From positions 1-64,000 of the forward strand of contig CBDBVE010000022.1 in NCBI GenBank assembly GCA_965212595.1: a DNA stretch of 64,000 nucleotides. Reading direction: 5' to 3'. This DNA is from Poritiphilus sp965212595. GTDB lineage: Bacteria > Bacteroidota > Bacteroidia > Flavobacteriales > Flavobacteriaceae. A model generated the notes under the pieces. That model made no database searches. It saw nothing but the letters and a program-made list of their open reading frames with translations, and was not told the DNA's origin. Shown in pieces: positions 40,379 through 49,711 of the stretch. Numbering within the stretch: position 1 is the first letter of the stretch; each line of letters opens with the position of its first letter. Position numbers and translations under genes: made by a program.

Positions 40379-43039
40379 TTATTTCACTCTTTTTTTCAAA
40401 GCCCTTAATTCTGACTTCAATTTCTCTATAATTCCCTGCTGTTCTTTCACTGCTTCAACCAGAACCGGCAGCACATGGTTATAGCTCATGCCACTTGCAT
40501 AGCCGTTTTCTTCGAGAGTTACGGCTTCCGGGATTACTTTAGCAACATCTTCTGCGATAAAGCCGAGATCTTCAGCCCCAGATTCCTTCCACTTAAAGCG
40601 TACCCCGTCTAGCTTCAATAATTTTTTAAGGGCACTACTTACTTTAGAGATATCTTTTTTCAAGCGTACAGAGCTGGCATTGCCATAATGTCTTCCTGCG
40701 TTTCCTCCTGCATAGAAGTCCCAGCCACTCGCATGTCTATTTTTTGCCCAGACGGCTGGGTAGCTCGCAGAATTGTTATCAGCCTGGATAGCAAATCCGT
40801 TGCCTGTATTATTGGCAGATAGAGCCGGATATCCTATGCCCTTGTTTTGGGCATAGATGGCCTTGGAGTTTCCTTGGCTTATCGCCATTAAAGTCACAAA
40901 ACCGGTACGATTATTTTTAACGATAATTCCGTTGTTAGGCCCTGCGTCGACATTTAAGCGTTTTAGATTTGAAAGAGAACCCGGATGGATGTAATATCCT
41001 GTGTCATCTATATCATAGAAAGTTTTGGCATACACGGATCCATTTACGAACAAATTGCTCGTTTTACTTTTGATGCCAATATTCACATTGGCATTTCCCC
41101 TTGGCCTGATGTTTAGTTCCTGGTTAGTGTTTGATCCAGTGGCATAGATCGTATTGTAGCCAAAGCCAATACCCTGAGATGCATTAGAATGCCGGAATTC
41201 CACTCCATTGGCAGCAGCTCCAAAGTTCCCACTAATATACAGCCCCCTTGCGGTGGTGGCATGCGCTCCTGTTCGGGGTGCATCCATAATATCCAAACGG
41301 GCCTTGGGCGTAGTACCTATACCCACATAGTGGTTACTACCTACTTCCCTCGTAATGAGAGGTGTTTTTTCAATACTGCCCACCAACTGGCCATCCCAAT
41401 AACCCGGGATATTCTCATAACGGAGAATCAAGCGTGCCAAACCACTGGGCGTATCAGACCTGGCAGCGTTTACCTGTATTTCAATAAATTTGCCGGAATC
41501 CAGCAGCAAGTCCGTATTGCGGTTAAAGATCCATTCTGGGCTTTCACCGCTCTTATTAACCAATTCTTCGTTCCAGCCAGGAATAGCAATCTGAATGTTT
41601 TGAGCGAGGCTTGTGCTGCACAAAGCCCATTCTTTTTCCTTGCGTGAGGCCTGCGTGCTCGTTCTGGTATCAAAACTCACAATTAGTTTTGAATATCCCT
41701 GGGCGAGTTGTGCTTTCCCTTTAAAAAGCAATCTGGTCTCATTGGTATGAGTACGATCTTCTTTGTGAATAAGGTTGGTTAAATGAAATTTGAGGTTAGA
41801 AGGGCTACTTCCATTATTCACCACAGTATTCGCCCCTAAAGGCCCAAAATGAACGGGGAGCTGTGGCTGCCCGCGATGATTGATAATATCTATCTGCTGA
41901 GTTCGGTGCCTGCTTGGCAGGTTACCCACAGTCAACAAGGACGGATCCTCCCTATAGTGCAACTCTACATGGGTCCCCCTGGCCCCTCCTTTAGGGTCGG
42001 CGCATATTGGTAAAAGATCCAGGCTGATGGCGGTGCTTTTAGCGAGTGAGAAAGCCGAAGTTTTTAGGAAATAAAGAGAGTCGGAAATGTTTGCCTGGCG
42101 TGATTTTCCTATGATCCATCCTTGGTTTTTCTGCTTTTGCGTTATATCTATTTGATCAAAAACATCATTAGAAAGGGTGCCAGATCGAAACCTCAGTTCA
42201 AAATGATGGTTGTCTTCAGTGGCTGCGGCGGTACCACTTGCAGGAGCTTTAAAATTTATGAGCGCCTTAGAATCGTTTCGTACCGTTAAGCTGAGAGTTT
42301 GTTTAGCGGGGTCATCTACGATAAAAAGACCATTTTCCCTCCCCCAGCTGTTCAATGAAAAACTGATAGGATGTGTTCGTCTAAAACCAGCCATGGCGGT
42401 AATGTCTTCATCCCGGTCCCAGCCAATTTCCGAAGAAGAAAGTGCCCGGCTGTAGATACGTACATGTGCTACCTGTCCTTTCCAGTAGTTGTCTATCCGA
42501 CCAATCCAGTAGCTACTATCAGCCCTGAAAAAAGTGGTAGGTGCCGGTCTTGTGGCAAACAATTCACCATTTCGGTAAATTGAAAATTGCGTTCCTTCTT
42601 TTACCCAGGCAATATGAACCCATTCGTTGGCAGCCGTAAAGAAATTTTCAAGGATATCATCAAAGCGGGTGCCATCAGGAGCATAGGAATCGAAATGCAA
42701 TCCATTTTTTCCGGGACTTTGCCACAGTCCTGGCTTTCTTCGTGCATCGCCCTGTTTGCCAATGAAACCATGATAAGCTCGATCGTTAAGTTTGCTCGAT
42801 TTTACCCATAAGGAAATCGTAAAAGTTTTGTCGTTACTGAAGGGATCATCCAGTTCCAGATAATCGTTTCCATCAAAAGAAAAGGAATTGGCAAACACGG
42901 TATCTGAGACAAGCCGAGGTTCGCCTTTTAGGATGGCTGATTTTTTTTTGAGTGAAGAATCGGTTGCGAAGGCAGTGGTGCCGTCCTTACTTATGTTGTC
43001 CAGGGCATAGTAGCGTTCAAGTGTGGTATCCGTACTCAT
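40379..43039 (-). CDS. LamG domain protein with C-terminal endosialidase chaperone (S74)
   Basis: An 886-aa protein. Residues about 48-205 are a LamG/concanavalin-like domain (FSFDGNDYLELDDPF, FTISLWVKSSKLND, YRNGELFA, VAHVRIYSRALSSSE). A long beta-rich middle follows, and after about 570 comes a fibre-like section with repeated short strands (VGIGTTPKARLDIMDAPRTG, LKRLNVDAG). The last 100 residues are the intramolecular chaperone/auto-protease of phage tail fibres: SSVRLKKDI (Ser789/790, likely cleavage and catalytic region), LGFIAEDVAKVIPEAV, then a terminal coiled coil. Such tails trimerise and are cut off after folding. There is no signal peptide. This makes it a probable trimeric fibre or adhesin; what carries it out of the cell is not evident. 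Confidence 0.85.
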   Translation of the reverse strand: MSTDTTLERYYALDNISKDGTTAFATDSSLKKKSAILKGEPRLVSDTVFANSFSFDGNDYLELDDPFSNDKTFTISLWVKSSKLNDRAYHGFIGKQGDARRKPGLWQSPGKNGLHFDSYAPDGTRFDDILENFFTAANEWVHIAWVKEGTQFSIYRNGELFATRPAPTTFFRADSSYWIGRIDNYWKGQVAHVRIYSRALSSSEIGWDRDEDITAMAGFRRTHPISFSLNSWGRENGLFIVDDPAKQTLSLTVRNDSKALINFKAPASGTAAATEDNHHFELRFRSGTLSNDVFDQIDITQKQKNQGWIIGKSRQANISDSLYFLKTSAFSLAKSTAISLDLLPICADPKGGARGTHVELHYREDPSLLTVGNLPSRHRTQQIDIINHRGQPQLPVHFGPLGANTVVNNGSSPSNLKFHLTNLIHKEDRTHTNETRLLFKGKAQLAQGYSKLIVSFDTRTSTQASRKEKEWALCSTSLAQNIQIAIPGWNEELVNKSGESPEWIFNRNTDLLLDSGKFIEIQVNAARSDTPSGLARLILRYENIPGYWDGQLVGSIEKTPLITREVGSNHYVGIGTTPKARLDIMDAPRTGAHATTARGLYISGNFGAAANGVEFRHSNASQGIGFGYNTIYATGSNTNQELNIRPRGNANVNIGIKSKTSNLFVNGSVYAKTFYDIDDTGYYIHPGSLSNLKRLNVDAGPNNGIIVKNNRTGFVTLMAISQGNSKAIYAQNKGIGYPALSANNTGNGFAIQADNNSASYPAVWAKNRHASGWDFYAGGNAGRHYGNASSVRLKKDISKVSSALKKLLKLDGVRFKWKESGAEDLGFIAEDVAKVIPEAVTLEENGYASGMSYNHVLPVLVEAVKEQQGIIEKLKSELRALKKRVK

Positions 43040-43096
43040 CGTTTTATTCTTTTGGTTTGATTCTTTGTTAGTGGGTGTCCAGCAAACAACTTATTC

Positions 43097-43261
43097 CTAG
43101 TTTTTAGGCTGTTTCTTAGGTTGTTCGGCCTCGATCTGCGTTGAGGCCTGCTGCTGAATTTTACTGATTAAATGGTGAATTTTAATATAGGGTTGTTGCC
43201 CAAGGGCCTCCAGCACCAGATTGGTTTCATCTATGGAGAGTTCTAGTTGTATGGTTTGCAT
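43097..43261 (-). CDS. Small operon protein (54 aa)
   Basis: Reads from an ATG at 43261 to a TAG at 43097-43099. It starts MQTIQLELSIDETNLVLEAL, continues with GQQPYIKIHHLISKI, and ends in a Gln/Glu/Lys/Pro tail. It fits exactly between the 1445-aa and LamG/S74 genes with gaps of 59 and 57 bases. The pattern of one strand and one or two amphipathic helices suggests a small binding or assembly factor; the motif resembles short proteins seen in phage-like loci, but I cannot name it. It is short, but codon use and position support a real gene. Confidence 0.65.
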   Translation of the reverse strand: MQTIQLELSIDETNLVLEALGQQPYIKIHHLISKIQQQASTQIEAEQPKKQPKN

Positions 43262-43320
43262 GCTGTTGTTTATTTAGTTTGAAAATCGACTGGTTTCTTA
43301 GTGTTTTTTTGGTTTTTTCA

Positions 43321-46300
43321 TTACAATTCATCATCGGTAGGGCATAGTTTTAGCCATCCTTCCCTTATCACTTGCTTCCCTTTAAATTGAGCATCGGTGT
43401 GGGTTATTCCTATATGCGTTTTTTGAAGAAGGAGGTGGATGGCCGGAAGCTCTTCTTTAAACAGTCCACCCAGGGTTTGATCTTTGCGCTGGTCTGATGC
43501 TACCACTTCTGCCTTGCCTTCATCAATTTCAGTGATCCATTTTGATTGTTGCAACTGATTCCACAGCGCGTCAGCATTTTCAGTGATCTCTTGTAACTGG
43601 TTTTTTTCTAAGATTCCTGTAGTTCCTATTTCAGACCAGTTAGTTCTGTTTTTCGATATCCAGGACCAGGAAAAACCAGCTTCCTTCGGTAGAGGAAGTT
43701 GAAATTGATTTTTTGGAGTGACAATTGGCGCCGTTAAAAAGGTGATGCAAATCTTTTTTAAGGCATCTACATATTGGTCTGGCGGAAGCGAAAGTACATT
43801 TGTTGGCAGAATTCCTGTTGAACAATGCACAGCCGCCCTTGGGTCTATCAAAAGTGAAAAGTGCAGCGCCTCATCTTCAAAGCTTCTGCTGATATGCGTT
43901 TTAGATTCTGAATGATAGACAATGTCAGTATGGTAAAGGTCATTGGTGACGATATCGGCCTGAGGGGAATAAAAAGGAGCCTCACCTGGAATCTGAGAAT
44001 CTTCTTCTATCCAGTAGCCGGCTAGGCCGTCATGCAGTTGCTTGTATTCACCAAGGCGTACGGGTAGTTTTACTCTGGTAAAACCGTTGGTTTCCCGATG
44101 ATTTCGGGCCATATCTTTTACAAAAGCTTCCCATCCCTGATGAATGGAAGCCTCACCTTTCAGTTCAAATTTTAACGAGGCTCGAACAAGGGCTAAAGGC
44201 CTGCCAACGAGCAATGAGAGGCTTTGATGCTGTGCAAACCCTTCGGGGTCAATGTTTTCCTGAGCCCTGTCAAGAGCGTTAACCAGCTTGTCTACAAAGG
44301 AGGCTCCCTTTTCTTGAATATGGATCGCAATTTTTCTCAGATGTGGGTTCTCAATTTGAAGCGGACTCCCGATCTTTCCACCCCCAGGACTAGGGTCCCA
44401 GCGTGCCAGTGTAGCATCTCTACGGTCTTCGACTGCGGTAAATGCCCCTTGCGGTTCTCCAAATTCATCGTAAAAGGCCAGACTATGATCCAAATTATTG
44501 GGCAGTATCCATCCGCAAATTGGGGAAGTAGCCGGGTGGCTGTTCATTTCAATATCACTGTGTTTGGGGTCTGCCGAGAGCCATCTAAAGTTTACTCTTG
44601 CAGGCTGCGTAATTCTTGGGAATAGGGTAAGCGGAAACCTGCTATTTTTGTTGTACAACCTTTCGGCCCCCATTTGGATATTTGTATTTAGATCTTTAAT
44701 TCTGCCAAAGGTGTCAACAAGCCTAAGACTGCTAATATTTAATTCGCCTGATCTGATCGGATTAAAATCGTATAGTGGTTGTGGTGCAACACGATTGTAA
44801 TTTTTAACTATGCCTCTTACGCCCTCATTGCTAAAATTTTTATAATCTTGAAATGCCAATGGGTCTCCAATAGCCAGCTGATAAGTCTGTTTATGCATCA
44901 GCAGTGCATCGTTGAAACCGCTAAGTGCCTGAAAAAGCCTGGAAGGATCAGCTGAAACTAAAAATTCATAAGCTCTAATAGCTGTATAAACTGCATCTTT
45001 AGTTTTCATTTCGGCCGTTGTGGTACTTGTGAAGTACTTGCTTTCGTAGGCTTTTTTGATCTTTTTAATCTCTGCACTTGTCAGCGGCTGTTTTTCCGTT
45101 TCGCGGGTATCAGCCAGGGCGTTTCTGGTATTAATGAGGATGTCTTGGGATATTTGTTTTTTCAAAAACTGATCTAATGCGTGTTTTTGATGTAGGTCTG
45201 CCCCTGCAGAGAGCAGACTGCTTCCCTCATATAAGTTTGCTCCCTTTACAATTTGTGTAACTTCTTTTTTTGGGGAGAAATTACATGAATCTCCAGCCAT
45301 AAGATAATTCTCAAGTATAAAGTCGGCCCCGTACTGTCCGTTAGTACCATCACTGTTCCCTTTCTCTTTGGCGGGAAAAACCTCAGTCTCCCATTCTAAC
45401 TTGAAAGGATTCCAGGGATCATTGTAAAATGGTGTTTCGGGGAGGTTACCGCTGCCCACCTCTGTTTTTACTTTGGCCAAAAGATCTTCAACCTGCTTTT
45501 TTCTTTTATTCGAATCCGCACTAAGCGGCAATCCTGTATTCTTCAAAATTTGGCATTGAAGCACTTCTGGACTTTGTTCGAAATGCGTTGGCTTAACCCC
45601 TTGGCCGGAAACAAGCACCACGGGTTCTGTAGGGCGCCAGTAGGGATCTGCCGCTACAGGCTTTAAAGCCATCCACTTTTTGGTATTGGGCTTTATATGT
45701 TTTGGAAAGATTAGCTGCAGATAAAGCCTGTTTAGCCGTACTTTTTCTTCGGGCTGACGGTCCGAACTGCGAATACTTTCCAAATCTTGAATAGTTTTTG
45801 GAATGTCGACAGTTGAAAAATCAGCAGGCGTAAAAAAGCTAGCCTTTTTTAGTACCCGGTTCAATTCGTCTAGAACTACCTGGGTTTCATTTGCGTTTAG
45901 TGCAGTTTTGGCGAGTAGCTTCTGGGCCGGTACAGAAGTTCCCGAAAAGAGTTTGACTAAGGCAGGTTTTAAAGGGTCTGAGGCTACTACCGGAAACCGC
46001 TCCAAGAAAGAATTCCATACAATATCCTCTTCCTTTAGTAGTTCGCAAGACCGGTTGTAATTCTCCAACCTGAGTAGTAACTCGTTGATAGCTGTAGACA
46101 CAGCCCTGGCGATAGAACCATCTCTTGAGTCTTTCGCTGTGGCCTTTATTAGTTTGTCGCGCCTAAGGTCTTTCTGAAGTTCTAAAACTCCAATTGCGGC
46201 TTCTTTTTTCGCAAGAGGGCTAAACCCCTTTTTTCGAATAAAGTGTTGCACTTCGTCAATATTGGGGTACTGGTCAATAGTATCCTCGGGCGGGTAGGTG

Positions 46301-47658
46301 GCAAGCATGTATTTATACCAATCGGCAAAAAGTTGTTTACGTTGCGAAATACTTTCAAAAAGGCCTTTTTCATAGGACTGCTGCAAGACATTCAAAGCAT
46401 TCAATTGATGCGCCATTTCAAGTGGAAGTGTTAGCTGCCTGCTTTCTTGCCCTTTGCCTGTATCCGCTGAATGATCGGGTCCTATGGTCCATTTGCTTCC
46501 ACCAGATTCCGCAACAAATTCCTTTCTATGCCTCGCCTCAATAAATTTAGGGCCCACATCTAGCTGTCTGTTTTCGAGATCGCCGGCAAGCTGAATTGCT
46601 TCTAGCTGGTCTTCAATGACATAGGGCCGCTCCGGATCTAAAGTTTTCCCAAGAAATGCGCTCAACGCTTCCGTTCCGGTATTCCCCACAACCACTGTAA
46701 TGCTATCGTCTTTTCTAGTACCTTTTGGATTTCGCAGATTACCGGCAGGCACTATTACGCTTCCGTAGCAAATCATCTCGTCTGGTTCTCCGGTGCTACT
46801 GTCAAAGTTTAGTCGGAGCGATTTTTTAAATGTGTCTAACAATTCTTTCAGAGATGCCTGGCGGCCGTGTTCTTTCTGAAATTCTGCTTTATAAAGCGCT
46901 TTAAACTGTTTAATGTAGTCGTTTTCCTGGCTATCATAAAACCCGATCACTTCATATTTGACTTGTCTTTGAAACACTGAGATTTCTGCTTCATGCCACC
47001 CGAACACACTGTGACAATTTGGATAATAGGATGCAAAGGCCGGAGTGCCATATCCAACAGCCGTTAAATGTTGCATATAGGAAGCTTTCGGAACATCTAT
47101 ACCCCAAAGCCCCAGTTCCTGACACCTACCCATATGCCTGAACGGAAAGGGATTGGTTTTAGAGGCTGGGTAGGGAATGTTACTGCTACCTGCATTAAGT
47201 TCGTTGTTGCTACCTGGATGAAGAAAGTTGCTTTCAAGTAGCCATTGCTTGTCTAACAGAAAGATTGGTGGTCGCTGTGGTGGTTGATTTCCTGCTACAG
47301 TAATAGCAGGGTTTTGTCTGCTGGAGATGCTCCTGGAAATTAACCATCTATTGGGCACTCTTGGGTAAGGAGGTGTTGACTTATAGGCTTTTAGATTTTG
47401 CATTGCCGTAGAAACCTCTTTGGTTAGCGCACTGGGGAGTAGCCAGTGGAGGTGAAGCCCAGGCTTTAGTCTAAAATTTTGATTTTGAAAAGCAGATGAA
47501 AGAACTTCTTCAGCGATGTTTGCGATATTCGGATTGTGGTCCATACCCTTCGTGGCGTATGGTAACTTTGAAAAGTCGGCCATCGGACCCGCAACTGTAA
47601 TTTCCTTCGTAAGGCGAAGCGCATTCAGGCGCACAGGAACAAGCAGTACATTGCTCAT
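43321..47658 (-). CDS. Giant protein of unknown function (1445 aa)
   Basis: First gene of the leftward operon. It has no signal peptide or membrane span. The start MSNVLLVPVRLNALRLTKE is followed by FRLKPGLHLHWLLPSALTKE (about 62-81) and PNRWLISRSISS, a pattern I recall in other large uncharacterised bacterial proteins. The middle (about 410-700) is strongly helical and charged and could form coiled coils; the C-terminal third is again beta-rich (VNFRWLSADPKHSD, PICGWILPNNLDHS, FSLLIDPRAAVHCSTG). No nuclease, protease or ATPase motif is visible. The 333-base gap upstream must hold the operon promoter. Confidence 0.7.
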   Translation of the reverse strand: MSNVLLVPVRLNALRLTKEITVAGPMADFSKLPYATKGMDHNPNIANIAEEVLSSAFQNQNFRLKPGLHLHWLLPSALTKEVSTAMQNLKAYKSTPPYPRVPNRWLISRSISSRQNPAITVAGNQPPQRPPIFLLDKQWLLESNFLHPGSNNELNAGSSNIPYPASKTNPFPFRHMGRCQELGLWGIDVPKASYMQHLTAVGYGTPAFASYYPNCHSVFGWHEAEISVFQRQVKYEVIGFYDSQENDYIKQFKALYKAEFQKEHGRQASLKELLDTFKKSLRLNFDSSTGEPDEMICYGSVIVPAGNLRNPKGTRKDDSITVVVGNTGTEALSAFLGKTLDPERPYVIEDQLEAIQLAGDLENRQLDVGPKFIEARHRKEFVAESGGSKWTIGPDHSADTGKGQESRQLTLPLEMAHQLNALNVLQQSYEKGLFESISQRKQLFADWYKYMLATYPPEDTIDQYPNIDEVQHFIRKKGFSPLAKKEAAIGVLELQKDLRRDKLIKATAKDSRDGSIARAVSTAINELLLRLENYNRSCELLKEEDIVWNSFLERFPVVASDPLKPALVKLFSGTSVPAQKLLAKTALNANETQVVLDELNRVLKKASFFTPADFSTVDIPKTIQDLESIRSSDRQPEEKVRLNRLYLQLIFPKHIKPNTKKWMALKPVAADPYWRPTEPVVLVSGQGVKPTHFEQSPEVLQCQILKNTGLPLSADSNKRKKQVEDLLAKVKTEVGSGNLPETPFYNDPWNPFKLEWETEVFPAKEKGNSDGTNGQYGADFILENYLMAGDSCNFSPKKEVTQIVKGANLYEGSSLLSAGADLHQKHALDQFLKKQISQDILINTRNALADTRETEKQPLTSAEIKKIKKAYESKYFTSTTTAEMKTKDAVYTAIRAYEFLVSADPSRLFQALSGFNDALLMHKQTYQLAIGDPLAFQDYKNFSNEGVRGIVKNYNRVAPQPLYDFNPIRSGELNISSLRLVDTFGRIKDLNTNIQMGAERLYNKNSRFPLTLFPRITQPARVNFRWLSADPKHSDIEMNSHPATSPICGWILPNNLDHSLAFYDEFGEPQGAFTAVEDRRDATLARWDPSPGGGKIGSPLQIENPHLRKIAIHIQEKGASFVDKLVNALDRAQENIDPEGFAQHQSLSLLVGRPLALVRASLKFELKGEASIHQGWEAFVKDMARNHRETNGFTRVKLPVRLGEYKQLHDGLAGYWIEEDSQIPGEAPFYSPQADIVTNDLYHTDIVYHSESKTHISRSFEDEALHFSLLIDPRAAVHCSTGILPTNVLSLPPDQYVDALKKICITFLTAPIVTPKNQFQLPLPKEAGFSWSWISKNRTNWSEIGTTGILEKNQLQEITENADALWNQLQQSKWITEIDEGKAEVVASDQRKDQTLGGLFKEELPAIHLLLQKTHIGITHTDAQFKGKQVIREGWLKLCPTDDEL

Positions 47659-47991
47659 GTCTGAGAGTGGTTAGTTGGTTAAAAAACGCGTGCAGTGGGG
47701 TGTTGTGCCGGCGATATTACGTATTCCGGGGGAAAGAATTAATATAGACCTAATATAAGATTTTATTCAATACAATTCAGGAATTAGCTTACAATTTTTT
47801 TCGAAAAATAGGAAACAGTATCTAGAATTTTTACCGATAATAGAGAAGACAACCTAAGACTTGAAATCCAGAGAGCTCCGCAATTAAATAAATAAGCGAT
47901 GAACACAATTTTTAATGGGCAAATGGGCTAAAGCCATTTTTACGAGAAGAGACGAAATTAGAATTTGTTTGGAAAAAGGGATGCCTAACGC
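47659..47991. other. Intergenic gap before the giant-protein operon
   Basis: 333 bases without a supported gene. The side near 47660-47800 is AT-rich and should carry the promoter of the leftward operon, but I see no clear Bacteroidota -33/-7 pair. A weak 6-bp hairpin (47921-47926 with 47934-47939) lies just beyond the end of the serine hydrolase gene and may act as its terminator. Nothing else was found. Confidence 0.4.
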
Positions 47992-49149
47992 TTAGTCGGC
48001 CAGTTGCTCAGCATATTTATGAATGTAGTTGTAGATTTTACCATCCGGGTAGAGCGATTCGATATGTGAATCATTGCTTACGATAAAGACACCCAGATTT
48101 TTTTCCCGGTTTAGATCCATACTAGATGATACGCCCCAATACTCTCCAATATGGCCAATCCACTTGCCTTGCAATTCGGTCCAGAGAAAACCGATGTCGT
48201 TATCAGGAATCTTAATTCTTAGCATGGCATCAACCGTTGCTTCCTCAAGAATTCGTTTGCCTTCATAAGCGCCCTTGTTTAAAATGGCAAGCATATATTT
48301 CGACATATCTGAAGTAGTGCTGCGAACTCCAAATGCGGGGTAGTGAGGTGCGGAGTATTGTGCGATTAGCTCACCTTCAAAATACAAGGAGGCAAAGTCT
48401 ACTGACGCTTGAAGACCGGTAACATCATAAGTTGTATTAGACATTTGCAAAGGGGTGAAAATATTTTCTTTGCAATAGCTGTGAAAATCTTCTCCGCTAA
48501 TACTCTGCACCAGATAACCAAGAAAAGCTGCACCAGTATTGCTGTATTGATAACTTGACCCAGGCTTTTTGTTTTGCCAGCTGTTAGGTTGATAATTGGG
48601 ATTGCCTGGTGTTAGATAATCACGGATCCAGGGGTAAATACCCGGGGCATTTTGAGGTTCAAATGTATTGTTGAAATTTGGATCTTCGGTGTTTGTAGGC
48701 CAGGAAAGGCTTGAGGTGTGCGTTAAAAGCATCCGAGCGGTGATAGGTGTAGCTGGAAAATTAGGATTGCGCAAGGAGAAGGGGATATGGTTATTGACAT
48801 CTTCATCAAGATCTAAAAGCCCCTTTTCCACGAGTTGCATAACCGCTATGGCCACTACAGTTTTAGAAACTGAGGCAAGGATAAAAGCCGTGTTTTCATC
48901 AGGGAGTTCAGGGACGCCCAGTGTTTTATTCCCGTAGAAACCTTGCCAGGCTACCTGCCCGTCTTTTACAATAACTGCTGCGATGGCTGGGCCATTTTCC
49001 CGCTTTCTTTCTTGTTCGATCAAGGTGTTTAGAGAGGTCTCCTCAATTATTTCGGGAAGCTCGTCTTTTTTCTCACACTTCCATAAAAGCAGTGCAAGGC
49101 AAAGTAGAAAAACTGCTCTGAGTAGCGGACGGTGTATAGTTGTTTGCAT
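47992..49149 (-). CDS. Serine hydrolase, beta-lactamase/esterase class C-like
   Basis: About 385 aa. The active-site SxxK is SVSKT in ILASVSKTVVAIAVMQL, the second motif YSN is in YQYSNTGAAFLGYL, and HIGEYWG near the C-terminus replaces the KTG/HxG box. These enzymes are esterases, D-amino-acid peptidases or beta-lactamases of the AmpC/PBP4* fold. The leader is hydrophobic (LLRAVFLLCLALLLWKC) and ends at a Cys, so it is probably a lipoprotein. The frame is open from a GTG at 49167, but the ATG at 49149 is preferred. It is a single gene, same direction as the giant operon but separated from it by 333 bases. Confidence 0.85.
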   Translation of the reverse strand: MQTTIHRPLLRAVFLLCLALLLWKCEKKDELPEIIEETSLNTLIEQERKRENGPAIAAVIVKDGQVAWQGFYGNKTLGVPELPDENTAFILASVSKTVVAIAVMQLVEKGLLDLDEDVNNHIPFSLRNPNFPATPITARMLLTHTSSLSWPTNTEDPNFNNTFEPQNAPGIYPWIRDYLTPGNPNYQPNSWQNKKPGSSYQYSNTGAAFLGYLVQSISGEDFHSYCKENIFTPLQMSNTTYDVTGLQASVDFASLYFEGELIAQYSAPHYPAFGVRSTTSDMSKYMLAILNKGAYEGKRILEEATVDAMLRIKIPDNDIGFLWTELQGKWIGHIGEYWGVSSSMDLNREKNLGVFIVSNDSHIESLYPDGKIYNYIHKYAEQLAD

Positions 49150-49167
49150 TTGCTTGGTAGACGTCAC

Positions 49168-49517
49168 ATTAGATAGGTAACATCTGACAAAAATGAAACA
49201 AAAATTGTGCCATGGAGGGATTGTTTTTGTGTGAAGCGATTAACCAAGCGGCTTTTGAAATTATACTCCGCCATGGCCTGGAAATCAATTAATAATCAAA
49301 AAGCTTTGCTTTTGACGCGTATTACGGCTCGCCCTCACTTTTTGCCTCCAGGAGATACCTCACTCTGTTCGGTGTTCCTTTGAAACCGCTACTGCAATTA
49401 CAAAACCTCGCCACCTATGGTGGCAGTTTCTTGTTTTCATTGGCCTTATGAAAGCAAGCCTTCAACGCCCTCTGAAAACAAGAAACCCGCTCATTTGAGC
49501 GGGTTTTGTGCTTGATG
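49168..49517. other. Intergenic region with hairpins between hydrolase and tRNA-Phe
   Basis: About 350 bases without a gene I can support. It contains a perfect hairpin GCCACC-TAT-GGTGGC (49410-49424), and a 14-base inverted repeat (49426-49439 with 49473-49486) that brackets it on the tRNA side. The strong terminator next to the tRNA is listed separately. The left part should carry the hydrolase promoter. No tRNA cloverleaf or ORF with family support was found. Confidence 0.5.
49483..49507 (-). terminator. Terminator after tRNA-Phe
   Basis: A perfect 11-bp stem (AAACCCGCTCA paired with TGAGCGGGTTT, 2-base loop) lies 11 bases past the 3' end of the tRNA gene on the minus strand and is followed there by a T-rich stretch. 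Because the stem ends in A/T runs on both sides it could work in both directions. Confidence 0.8.
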
Positions 49518-49590
<73 letters not shown>

Positions 49591-49711
49591 AGTTTATTAA
49601 GCTATATCAGCCTAAGCCAGGGCGCAAATATAATTTCAAATTTAGGAACTACAAACAAAAATATGGAAAAAAGGATGCTGGTTTTTTACTTCAATTTGTG
49701 ATCTTTGCATT

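Noticed and set aside
31777..47658. Prophage
   Set aside because: No terminase, portal, capsid, integrase or lysis gene; only the S74 chaperone is phage-like.
49180..49480. A second tRNA or a nuclease gene relic beside tRNA-Phe
   Set aside because: No cloverleaf could be drawn and no frame gave a recognisable protein motif.
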